64,000 nucleotides of DNA from Tethya wilhelma (taxonomy: Eukaryota; Porifera; Demospongiae; Tethyida; Tethyidae). Of the stretch, positions 22,658-31,850 are shown piece by piece; the stretch's first letter is position 1, and each line of letters opens with the position of its first letter. Both the position numbers and the translations under genes were made by a program. The DNA lies in contig CAXIPT010000008.1 in the NCBI GenBank assembly GCA_964030475.1, forward strand, positions 5,480,465-5,544,464. The letters run 5' to 3'. The notes beneath the pieces are model-generated. The model made no database searches and was not told the DNA's origin. It worked only from the letters and a program-made list of their open reading frames with translations.

Positions 22658-25570
22658 ATCTTTTCCAGAGAGATCTAGAATAGCTGACAAGAAATTGTAC
22701 AGCTATGAATATCATTAGCTTAGAGAACTAATCATGAGTGAAAGAGAACAGTCACACCAAGAGTACACAAGAACACAGGCAACAACCAAAATTATGGTGA
22801 TGTAAAACAGCTTTCATTCAACGGCAACAGCTAGTCCTACACACATTTGTCATACCCCCAGGTGCAGCACTTAGAGCAGGAGGAGCAACTGTACCAACAT
22901 TGTGTAAACAATTAGACTGCACCTCAGACACTACATACTGGGATGGCCTTTGAAAAAGCACTAATTTCTGTAATGGAAGAATTTCCAACTTTTCATCTTG
23001 TTTGAGAGATATGGTCCATGCTATCAGTAATGAGGCAGCTGTATTCTTGCAATGGAAATGGCCTTCTTGCACAGAGATCACATTAAGGCCTATGGTATGT
23101 ATGCTCATGACATCCATAGCCACAAGGAGAGACTAGTATTAGCCTACAGCAGTCAGACCAAGGACTATTGAAGAACACTAGATCTATATAGATGAGAGTA
23201 GTGCTTTGGGAAATTATAAAACTTAAATCACTAGACTAGCTGAAGGAATTGAGAGCAATTATATTCATTGGCACTAAAGATTATGTGTGTGTGTCCAACA
23301 TTTGGCATTCTAAAGCTGTCCATCAAAGTCCCAGCTACCAAACACACTGATTGGTATGACCAAGTACAAGAGTTACTAACCTTCTTGGTATCCTTGGCAA
23401 CGGTAGAGGGGTGTGGCTCCTCAGGAATGCCAAGAATGAAGTTAGGGTCGTTAGGATCAATCCTAGTGAGATGTGGGCGTGGCAGGTGGGGGACAGCATC
23501 ACTGTCCCATATGACATCATCCTCCCAGCGAGAGTAGACCAGCTCATAGTTATCAATCGGGAACATTGATTGAGGGGTGTGGTCACCAGCAGAGGACACA
23601 CCCACTTCAGAGGATGCAGTTCTAATTGGTAGGAGTCCTCCCGCTTCATTAACTGGTCTCCAGACTCCGCCTACAAATGAACAAAGGATTATTCCAGAGA
23701 AAGTTGCAAGTGCACAATTAGATATCACACAGATAACAGAAAACGTTGATTGCTTAAAAATGCTGAGTGAGCGAACTTATTCTACTGACTCAGCAACATT
23801 AATGGAAGTAAGCACACAGTACACAGAGAAAATTGCTGATCAGGAGAAAAAGATTGCTGACTAAGCAATTGTTATCCATGTGATCTCTAATTGCCACCTC
23901 CTGTGGGTTTAATCTAGCCCCAGAGGAGGTACGACACGCAAGTGTCAATTCAATGTTTTTGCTGACTCAGCATGGTAGGTGCAGGTGACCAAATCCAATA
24001 CCAAACTATAATGGTCACGTGATTGGAATGGGCTAATTGACACTCGCGTGTCGTACCTCCTCTGATCTAACCCATCCATCCACCAGCTAGCTAGGTAGGA
24101 GGGCGTGGCTCACCTGCTCCACTCATCTGGGGGGTGGGGGCATAGGGAACATCGTGGAGGACCTTATCTTCCCACGTCTGCTGGGTCACCATCAGGAAGG
24201 CATCATCAGGTGGATCACCAGATAATGAGGGGGGCTTACTCTTCTCATCAGCAGAAGACGAATGCTGTAATAATTATTATCAGATAGAGGAGAGCATTCA
24301 TTCTATTAAACAACCAGCTCCACAAACAACAGAGAGATTACCTTCACTCTGAACCCATAGTCCAAGCCCCTCCCATCTTCCGACACTCCCATGACGTCAT
24401 ACCACAGCTTGGCAGGTCCAAAACGCCACTCCTTGGTCTCACTGTCAACTTCTCTCTTGGAATTGAAGCTCCTCCCACTAGCCACACCCACACTCTCCTT
24501 ATTCACTGCCTGGTGATGAGAGGAGTGGAAGCTGACCTGAATGGAATGGAACAACAATGGCCAGCCAGTAATGCACACACACAATGGAGCCAGGGGTTAC
24601 CTCATCATCCAGGCACAGCTGCTCTGGAGGAGGCACGTAGTCCACATCAAAGTCAAACTTCCATTTTTTAGGAGAAGCATCTCTCTTCTTTCTCTTTGGC
24701 TTCTTTGCCTCCTGCCAAATACGAGGCAAGGATGATGGCTTGCCCACTCCCAGTAAACTGGAGAACCTCAGAATTCCATTTGGTTTGAAGCCCGGGAAGA
24801 GTGCCTTCACTTTTGAGTGCAGCTCCTCCAGACTCATGTCCTCAGGCATCAGGGAGGGGATGGCTGGCTCAAGGAGGTCGGTCTTGGTCTCCTTTCTTGG
24901 GCCCTTCCCACCCTCGCCAGTGGGGGGGAGGGACTCCTCCATCGGGGCCTCCACACTCGACAATGGCTGCGAGTCTGTTCGCTGGCTGTCATATCCCGAG
25001 TCCACCGAGACGGGCGCTGTACCCCCGTCCTCCTCTGTCTCCATACTATCATCGTCATAGTCATCATCCCAGGGACTCTGGGGGGCGGAGCTCTGAGAGA
25101 GGGCATAGGACACACCCTTCTGATACAGTCTCTCTGTCTCATTGGCCTCCTGGTCCACTGGCGGGTCGTCCTCTGCCACCTGCAACCAACGACCAGCCAC
25201 ATTCACTGCCACCACCTCAACCAGACCAGACAGGCTCACCTCAGTGATGTCAGTGTAGTCCTGAGCCGAGGGAGACTTGACAGTAGTAGCTTCACCATCT
25301 TCTAGAGTTGAGTCCGCCCCTTCCATCAGCTCCCCCATTACATCAGTGACCCCCAGCCGAGAGAGCTGAGACACACACTCCTGTCAGGGGGGGAGAGGGA
25401 GACACACATTCACATACGGAGCACCAGACTAGGTGACAAACGGGTACTAGCTGTGTTTACTGATGGTGGGTGTGCTTTATTTAGAATCACCATACCCTAT
25501 CCAATAGACTCTCATCCTCCAGCTCTCCTTCTTCGTTGACATTTCCAAACATGAACCCCGTCAAATCCAT
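14350..25570 (-). CDS. TAF1: TFIID subunit TAF1 (internal block and 3' end missing)
   Basis: The largest TFIID subunit: scaffold, promoter reader and bromodomain protein in the nucleus. The exon at 25500-25600 gives [16 protein letters not shown], matching the TBP-binding TAND start; frame is open to an acceptor at about 25600, so a short upstream exon may hold the true start. Then exons at about 25240-25376, 24602-25180, 24344-24538, 24112-24264, 23382-23672, 17382-17744, 17148-17323, 16624-17081, 16430-16562, 16278-16355, 16138-16173, 16002-16068, 15771-15955, 15605-15701, 15220-15549, 15092-15150, 14934-15029, 14758-14836, 14519-14709, 14350-14444. Visible blocks are the DUF3591 core ([32 protein letters not shown]), the CCHC zinc knuckle [16 protein letters not shown] and bromodomain 1 ([18 protein letters not shown]). 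Bromodomain 2 stops after PMDLQTIKK. About 200 or more residues are missing at the N at 16220, and the acidic tail is also missing. Confidence 0.96.
16173..16274. repeat. (GA)n tract, CT on the TAF1 sense strand, interrupted by an N
   Basis: Roughly 100 bp of GA repeat. On the TAF1 sense strand it reads CT and runs directly into the acceptor of the next exon (CTCTCAG, GGAGC). The N at 16220 lies inside it. Confidence 0.9.
16220..16220. other. Collapsed assembly gap inside TAF1
   Basis: Exons on either side encode TAF1 segments that are about 200 or more residues apart in animal TAF1. The block starting RTAPWNTT in human TAF1, with the region through the glutamate-rich helix before the zinc knuckle linker, is absent from the window. 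The single N therefore hides real exons. Confidence 0.85.
18781..19140. repeat. Dispersed repeat A, copies 2 and 3 in tandem
   Basis: The words GAGCGGGGATTTC, AATGGTACCAACCCCAGCTC and ACGACCTTCCTA recur at about 18810-18885 and 18990-19145. They match the block at 124-195 near the left edge. Confidence 0.75.
20216..23345. repeat. Intronic direct repeats of about 750 bp (two full, two partial copies)
   Basis: A full copy at about 20690-21450 is repeated at about 21455-22200. A partial copy lies at about 22858-23345, ending next to the TAF1 exon at 23382. The front part of another lies at about 20216-20430. Landmark words such as CACTTAGAGCAGGAGGAGCA and TGCTTTGGGAAATTATAA recur in order. Copies differ by point changes and small indels. 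Short ORFs inside them are by-products of the duplication. Confidence 0.85.
21452..21452. other. Assembly gap (single N) between two intron repeat copies
   Basis: The N sits just after an (AC)n run, at the junction of two long direct repeat copies. Repeat copy number here is therefore uncertain. Confidence 0.7.
23921..24064. mobile_element. 144-bp MITE (MITE-1) in a TAF1 intron
   Basis: Terminal inverted repeats of 30 bp at 23921-23950 and 24035-24064 match at 29 positions and begin CAGAGGAGGTACGACACG. They are flanked by ATCTAGCCC (23912-23920) and ATCTAACCC (24065-24073), a probable 9-bp target-site duplication with one change. Too short to code for a transposase. A 9-bp duplication would suit a Mutator-like non-autonomous element; hAT (8 bp) is less likely. 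It carries a perfect TGCTGACTCAGCA at 23960-23972. Confidence 0.85.
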
Positions 25571-25902
25571 CGCCTGTGCTAGCTCTCCGCCTCGATCCTA
25601 TAGACACATTCAGAATGCCTCCAACACAAGAACCATGCGGCAAGTGATTTAGACGACCCTTACACGTACTAGCTGGCATGCTAGAAACAAGTTAACAACA
25701 TTATTAAAATTTTATGAATTGTACAAAAATTAAATATAATAATTATTATATTATTATAGAAAAAGACAGATTGATATAAAAATAAATAAAACCATGCTTA
25801 CATCGATCCCTGTGCATTACCCAATAACCACATACAAGACACAAACTATAGCCTCCACATCACATAGACAGACAGACACAATAACACTAGTATTAGTGGT
25901 CC
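25571..25902. other. TAF1 5' flank / OCA2 3' flank
   Basis: About 330 bp between the TAF1 start and the OCA2 stop, AT-rich in the middle (ATTATTATAT-type sequence near 25735-25760). No gene is seen. A small TAF1 first exon could lie here: ATGCCAGCTAGTAC followed by GTGTAAGG on the minus strand near 25670 is possible but weak. Confidence 0.4.
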
Positions 25903-26216
25903 TTATAACAAGTGGAGCTGCTCGGCATTATTGACACACTCGCGTGCCTCACCAGTGTTCCAGCCAATGGCCGAATGACAGATGAGCAGATAGATCATGG
26001 CTCCAAATGTCGTGACCAGCATCATCGGAAAACCAAGCCTATACAATTACATCATAATGACGTCATCCTATCTGGATTGATAATAATTATCGGAATAACT
26101 TACTTGAAAAATTTACCAAATGATATTTTGTATCCATTTTGTTCGGCTATCCCAGCACAGACAACATTAGCAGATGCTCCAATAAGAGTTCCATTGCCTG
26201 GGGAAACAGAGAGAGT

Positions 26217-26252
<36 letters not shown>

Positions 26253-26480
26253 TGAGGGACTAGCTCACCTCCGAGACAGGCGCCAAAGGCCAGAGCCCAC
26301 ACCAAGGGACGGATGGATAGGCAGAGCTTGGAGGAGAAGGCCAGCTCCACTATGACAGGGATGGTTGCCGTGGTGAAGGGAATGTTATCAATGAAAGAGG
26401 AGGCCAGAGCAGAAATCCAGAGCACCATTAGAATAGCCACTGTCATCTGATGCTCCAGAGGAACTTGCTGTGTGTGTGTG

Positions 26481-26530
<50 letters not shown>

Positions 26531-28485
26531 TGTCTTAATAGAACAGTAGTGGAGAGCATCACATGACTGACCTCCACAACAGTGACCATGATGCTGCCAA
26601 TGAATTTGATCAAGCCCAACTCCCCCAGTCCCTCCATTAGCACAAAGAGAGCAGCAAAGAAGAGCAGTGTCCCCCACTCTATCTTGTGGAGGACGGTCTC
26701 CAGGTCCTGGATGTCAGAGAGGAGCAGGAGAACCACACCCCCAAAGATTGCAATCCAACCTAGAGACAGAGAGAGATAATGACATTACCGTTACCATGGT
26801 AACACAGCACATCAGCGTACCAAGATCCAGCTCGAAATTAGGGATGATGTTGGATAAAAAGAACATAAGAATGACAACCAGGAGCACAACTGCTGACTTG
26901 GTAAGCAACACGCGATTTGTGATGCGATATTTGGACTCCAACTCTGTAAGATTCTTCTGCCAGAGGTCCTGAGCCGACTGCATGGTCATGTTTCTCTCTC
27001 TGCTCAGCTGGCTCCTGACGGCCGCTGCCTTGGCTATGAGGGCCTCCCTCACTGCCCTCTCCTCCAGGGAAACAACGTTGAGTTGCTGGGCCGTCCTCTC
27101 CCAGATGGCTATCTCTCTCTTCAGCTCTGAGATGTGAGGAGGGTCCTTGTTCTTTAACCTCACGTAAGAGAAGCAGAAGGTGAGGGAGAGCAAACCATAG
27201 CCCAGAATGAGGCAGAAGATGATCCCGATGAACAGGTGCAGTGTGAATTCACTGAAGTCAATGCCAACAGGCTGCAGGAGCAGACGTGGCGATAATGCTG
27301 AACCCATTGATGCCAAAGAGACTTACATAATTCTTTATAAGAGTGTTTGAGACTATGATGACATTGGGGGGATCCCCTATGGCAGTGGCTGTACCTCCGA
27401 TGTTGGAGAATACTACCTCCGCTATCAGAACGGGACGGGGGTCAAGGTTCAACACTTGGCACAGCCTGTAGATGATAGATAGGCCTTTGCAAATTATGCT
27501 TAATTTTTAGCCCATTATGCTATAATGCTCTAATTCTCACAATTTCACCTATTATGCTCAACATTTTTCTGTTAAATCCATAATTTGTCATGCGTTCATA
27601 CAAAATACACAACATATCTGGATCAATTTTGATTACAATTTGACACAACTGCCATTAGGATAAGATGCCATTGTTAAGCAATAATATGACAGGTGATTTA
27701 TCTAGAGTAAAAGCAGAAAGTTAAACCTTAACCTTTAGTAGATATCGATTATTCAAACCTACAATAGTTAGTATGAAAGTGTTCAACTCTATATAATTCA
27801 TATTAAGAGTTTTTGCTCAAAATTAATTATGCCAGGAATTCACCTATTATGCCAGCATAATTCTCTGATTCTAATGCTTACAACTATTATGCTCAAAATT
27901 ATGCCAGCATAATTTGCAAAGGCCTAATGATAGATTGATATGTGAATGAGCTGATCTGTTGCCATGGTAACACCTTACCTGATGGAGACAGGCACTAGCA
28001 AGAGAATGGTGGTGACATTATCCTGCAACACACACACACACACACACATTGAGATGGAGATCAGTGAGGGATATTGAGTTTCTAGCTCACCAGAAACGCT
28101 GAAACTATGGCAGAGAAGAAACACAGCAGTGTTATCAGAGGCCAAATCTTTCCTCTAGCTAACTTGTAAGCTTTCACAGCAGAATAATCAAAGAAGCCAG
28201 TCTGAGAGAAGATGCCTACCAGAGTCATCTGAGAGAATGGCAGGTCACATGACACACACACTAGTTAGTGAGAGAGTGGCTCACCATTCCAAACAGTAGG
28301 CTGACAGTGTCCAGGTCAATCATTTGCACCACCTCATGGAGGGAAGGTCTCTGCACAGGGAGAGAGGCCATGAAAAGGAGGATATCACAGCTGGTAAGGA
28401 TACCCACTAACCTTGTGCAGCATTGAGAGCACCGCCAGGGTACAAGTGCTGCCTATCATGGCAGCCATAGTCCTGTGCACCACCT

Positions 28486-28536
<51 letters not shown>

Positions 28537-28717
28537 TGTGGTGAGGGGTGATTAGGAAGGGACTCACATCAAAGCCAATAAGAATGTAGACTCCCACTAG
28601 GATTATGGCTGCCAGAATCACTTGAAGATACTCTGCAAGAATTTCCCCATGGACTGTAATCTGAAATTCTAAGGCCTGGGAGTGCTGTGTCACAAACACC
28701 ATCTGGGACACATTGCT

Positions 28718-28749
<32 letters not shown>

Positions 28750-29614
28750 GTAAGATAGCATCAGCTGCTGTTCAATCAGTGATCATCTTACCCATTGGAA
28801 ATCTCTTTCAGTTCCAGTGTCTTGGTGACAGAGCTGGTGTAGGGAGCTGTGTGGTTCACCTTGAACGACTCACAGTGGGAATTGTTCTAAACAATACAAA
28901 TACACCCCACACCTCATGTGACTGACACAGAACTATGTCAACATGCTCTAGTTGGCAAATTCCCAGGTAAGCTACAACTTGACTCAAAGCCACAACAAGC
29001 AGTCAAGAGATCAAACTACAGGAGTAGCGTAACAGCTGGGCATAGTACTACCATCACATGATGCATACCTCCATCTGGAGACAGGAAAGCCTGGGAAGCA
29101 CTCTCTCCTCTTCCCCACAGACAAAGATAAAGTCAGAGCAGTTACTGTCCTCAGAATTATCAGAGTCAAACGGCAGGTCTGCAATGTTAGTGCATGCAGT
29201 CATTATGATGATGATGCAATACAATGCAATGTTGAGTCACAACTAACCTAGAAAAGGTCCCTTTATATCAACTCTTACAAACTTCCAACTGTTGGTATCC
29301 TCTTTGGTGAAGTTAACAGCTGTGAGAAACAGTAGCAGTTACCATAGAAACCACTTACAACAAGTAGAGGGAAACAAAGGGTTGCTACTTATGACACTTC
29401 TAGTAAGAAGCCAGGCTCCCAGGAGGGGCCATGTTAGCCTAGGTGAATGGGCCCATTGAGGAAAACACAGTCTGAACAAGGCCTAGTGGTAACACTAGAA
29501 CACTAACTACAAGGAGCAGTGAATGAAACACACCATAAGATCCATCATTGAGGTGAATGAAGTAGTGGTGCTTTTCTTCATCTTCTTGTTGTTCATTCAC
29601 AGCAAACATGATCT

Positions 29615-29674
<60 letters not shown>

Positions 29675-30261
29675 GAAGAGAGTGAGTGATTAGCGTTGCT
29701 AAGGCGACATTCTTGCAACTTACCACACAGACTACAACAAAGAATGTCAAAGATGCCACTTTAATGTAGTTATACCTACACACACACACACACACACACA
29801 CACAAAACAATGAGTCATTGCAACAGTTTGACACAGAAGGAGAACACTCACCATTTCTTGATCCAATTGGGTCGTTTCTTGGCACCGTTGCTCTGTCCCA
29901 GTGTGCTGTAGGTGGTGGTAGCCTCCTCACTGTCGTCGCTGCCCGCCAGGCCATTCCTCTTCTCTTCCCCACCTCCGTCCATCAGGAGGGGGGTGGTCTC
30001 CTTTTGGTCCATGATCCTCACCTCCTTCTTCAGACTGGCAGCCATTGCACGATAGCTGGGTAGACTCTCAGCATCACTGAGGGCATCAGAGAAGACAGCA
30101 GTCTCTTGGAAATGCGGCCCAAGCCGTGTGTCCTGGATGGCATCAGAATCAGAGAAGGTCTCCATCGGTTGAGCTTCATCGTTCCAATCTCTGCCATTCT
30201 TAGCTTTCCTCCTCCTCTTGGGCTGCTCAATCAACGTCAGTCCGTCCTCTTCTGTTGCCAT
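25903..30261 (-). CDS. OCA2: P protein / OCA2-type ion transporter
   Basis: A polytopic membrane protein of the ion transporter superfamily; in vertebrates it is a melanosomal anion channel that raises luminal pH. The start at 30261 gives [19 protein letters not shown]. The cytosolic N-terminus keeps the dileucine signal ETTPLL, equivalent to the AP-binding site of human OCA2. One membrane segment then leads to a luminal loop with several N-x-S/T sites (for example NHT, NVS). The transporter core follows, with [57 protein letters not shown] and [20 protein letters not shown], the last being the family hallmark. It ends NAEQLHLL, with a stop at 25903-25905. About sixteen exons; all family blocks are present in order. 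Head-to-head with FBXO8. What it acidifies or pumps in this animal is unknown. Confidence 0.93.
26470..26533. repeat. (GT)n tract next to an OCA2 acceptor
   Basis: On the OCA2 sense strand this is (CA)n ending in an AG used as the 3' splice site of the exon at about 26465. A matching tract at 26220-26249 lies in the next intron. Confidence 0.8.
27481..27925. mobile_element. 445-bp MITE (MITE-2) in an OCA2 intron
   Basis: Perfect 20-bp terminal inverted repeats AGGCCTTTGCAAATTATGCT at 27481-27500 and 27906-27925. The flanks GATGATAGAT (27471-27480) and AATGATAGAT (27926-27935) look like a 9-10 bp target-site duplication. The interior is AT-rich, with many ATTATGC words and no open reading frame of note. 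A diverged relative lies near 12900-13195. Confidence 0.85.
28491..28532. repeat. (GA)n tract, CT on the OCA2 sense strand
   Basis: Directly precedes an OCA2 acceptor (CTGTCAG, GTGGTGCAC) on the minus strand. A second, shorter tract at 28720-28743 precedes the acceptor of the next upstream exon. Confidence 0.85.
29613..29672. repeat. (AC)n tract, TG on the OCA2 sense strand
   Basis: Runs into the acceptor of the OCA2 exon beginning ATCATGTTTGCTGTG. A similar tract is at 29777-29804. Confidence 0.8.
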
Positions 30262-30701
30262 GGCTCAACTGACGTGCATGCAAGCATCATGTACAATCAA
30301 CTCCCATAGTTTAATACCCTACCAGCTGCCCCGATTTACACGACATGTAACAGACACGCTAGCACGATCAGCCAGCTGCATGGCCACTTACTCAGAGAGA
30401 TGAGATGCTCAATGTAGCGTTCAGCAGCTCTCGGAATCCCAATATGTACCTTGTACGTCCTTGTACTGGACTGTTTAGCCGTTTTACATAAGAAGCATGT
30501 GACCGGACAATAACAAGTGGGCGTGGCTTGATTCTAAATATACGGCAACATCTAAATGTAATATTGAAAATTGTCCACGTCAAAAGTGTTTAGCTGGAGC
30601 AGTGAGCGTAGAAGGTATGATTGCGATGAGATAGCAGCCTCTCCGACTGAAGTGGCTGGCACACAGTTAGCACAACACTTCACTAAGACTAGGAGCCAAG
30701 C
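30262..30701. promoter_or_regulatory. Divergent region OCA2 / FBXO8
   Basis: 440 bp between two opposite start codons. No other gene is seen; it presumably holds both promoters and 5' UTRs. Confidence 0.5.
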
Positions 30702-31732
30702 ATGGGACAAGTGACGTCATGCGGGGGACAGCAGTGTAATGGAACTTCTCTGAGAAGGAGAGAGCATGGGTTGAAGTTGGACAGCTTCCCTGACCTTGTG
30801 ACCCTTCCTCCCGAGCTAGCAGTGCAAGTCCTCTCTCATCTGGACGCCACCGACCTCTGTCTGGCCTCGTGTGTCAATGAACTCTGGTGTAATCTGGCCA
30901 ATGTGGACCTGCTCTGGAAAAGGTCAGTGTAAATATATTGTTGTGTGTGACATGGTGTTGAAGGATGTGTTTCTCTTCAGTTTGTGCTACAAGCGTTGGG
31001 GTAAAGTGACGGCCTACAGTAATGGGTTTTGTCTCCACCACTCTCACAAGCAGCTCTATCTCCTCCTGGACAATGGCACCCTCACCTTCACTGCTGACCC
31101 AAAGGAGGTAAGGAGTCACACTCACTCACACACACACACACCATGGTGGCCATCCTTCCTCTCTCCCTCAGGGCATCTCCTATCTGGTGTCTTCTGGAGT
31201 GCTGGAAGACTCCCCTGAGGCCATTGCTGACTTCATTCACCACACCTCCTCCTTGGACTGGACCAGTCTGAGGAGATTCCTCCAAGAGAGGCCCGATGTC
31301 CTCGACAGCCTGGTCCACCTCCACTCGTATGGGGACATGTTCCTACCAGACGCACTCAGAAAGTTCTTCTCTCTCATTCCAGCTCCTAACGAACGGGGAC
31401 AGTTCTTGGAAAACCTGCTTGACCGGTTTTCTGATCGCTACATCCAGTGCAACCCAAACATCAATATGAGCAAAGGTGAATTGATTTAAACTATCATTAT
31501 TTTATCATGCCATATCGTTGTGTACTCATTTCCAGACACAGCCTTTGTCATCTGCTACTCTCTCATCCTCCTCAGTGTGGACCTGACTAGCCCGCATGTC
31601 AAGAACAAGATGTCCAAAAGAGAGTTCATTCGTAATCTTCGTCGTGCCACACATGGTGTCAGTGATGACCTCCTGGGCCACATGTATGACAACATTTACC
31701 TCAGCGGACACGTTGCCACTGACTACCAATAA
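30702..31732 (+). CDS. FBXO8: F-box and Sec7 domain protein FBXO8
   Basis: An F-box protein with a Sec7-like domain; the vertebrate protein recruits ARF6 for non-degradative ubiquitination. Four exons: 30702-30921, about 30980-31108, 31171-31475, 31535-31732. The N-terminus MGQVTSC carries a Gly2 that could be myristoylated. The F-box is LPPELAVQVLSHLDATDLCL. The Sec7 region runs from GVLEDSPEAIADFI through LRRFLQERPDVLDSLVHLHS to the strongly conserved end SIDLTSPHVKNKMSKREFIR-like block (here SVDLTSPHVKNKMSKREFIR). It is complete; the stop TAA at 31730-31732 overlaps an AATAAA polyadenylation signal at 31731-31736. It lacks about 50 residues of the vertebrate N-terminal arm. Confidence 0.95.
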
Positions 31733-31849
31733 TAAAATATTGTGTGTTTAATAATTTGTGTGAAGTTATTATTTTTTTTTTCAAGTGTCAAACAAATTTT
31801 TTTTCAAACATTTCACTTAAAAATAAACAAATCAACAGTAGGCGGTGTG

Positions 31850-31850
31850 N
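31850..31850. other. Collapsed assembly gap (single N) truncating the Roco kinase
   Basis: The minus-strand kinase exon LLSALEFCHKQNIRYH ends at this N, exactly where the catalytic loop Asp and the rest of the kinase should follow. On the other side is only FBXO8 3' UTR. Confidence 0.8.

Larger units (their letters stand above)
17745..23381. other. Giant repeat-filled TAF1 intron
   Basis: This 5.6-kb intron is far longer than any other in the window and has no conserved exon on either strand. It holds dispersed repeat A near 18781-19140, a direct duplication series from about 20216 to 23345, (AC)n near 22142-22198, (GT)n near 22609-22657 and the N at 21452. Around 18310-18400 is a CG-richer stretch (CTCGGCGCGTGCGTAGCACG) that I could not assign. 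Confidence 0.75.

Noticed and set aside
20673..23123. Similar short ORFs of about 80-100 residues on the minus strand in each copy of the TAF1 intron repeat
   Set aside because: They follow from the duplicated DNA, start and stop at different points, match no domain I know and lie inside an intron.
24740..25305. Plus-strand ORFs of 106-162 residues opposite TAF1 exons
   Set aside because: They are antisense shadows of a GC-rich TAF1 exon whose minus-strand reading is clearly conserved.
25660..25680. Tiny upstream TAF1 first exon (ATGCCAGCTAGTAC before GTGTAAGG)
   Set aside because: Possible, but five codons and a weak donor are too little evidence; left as an open question about the start.
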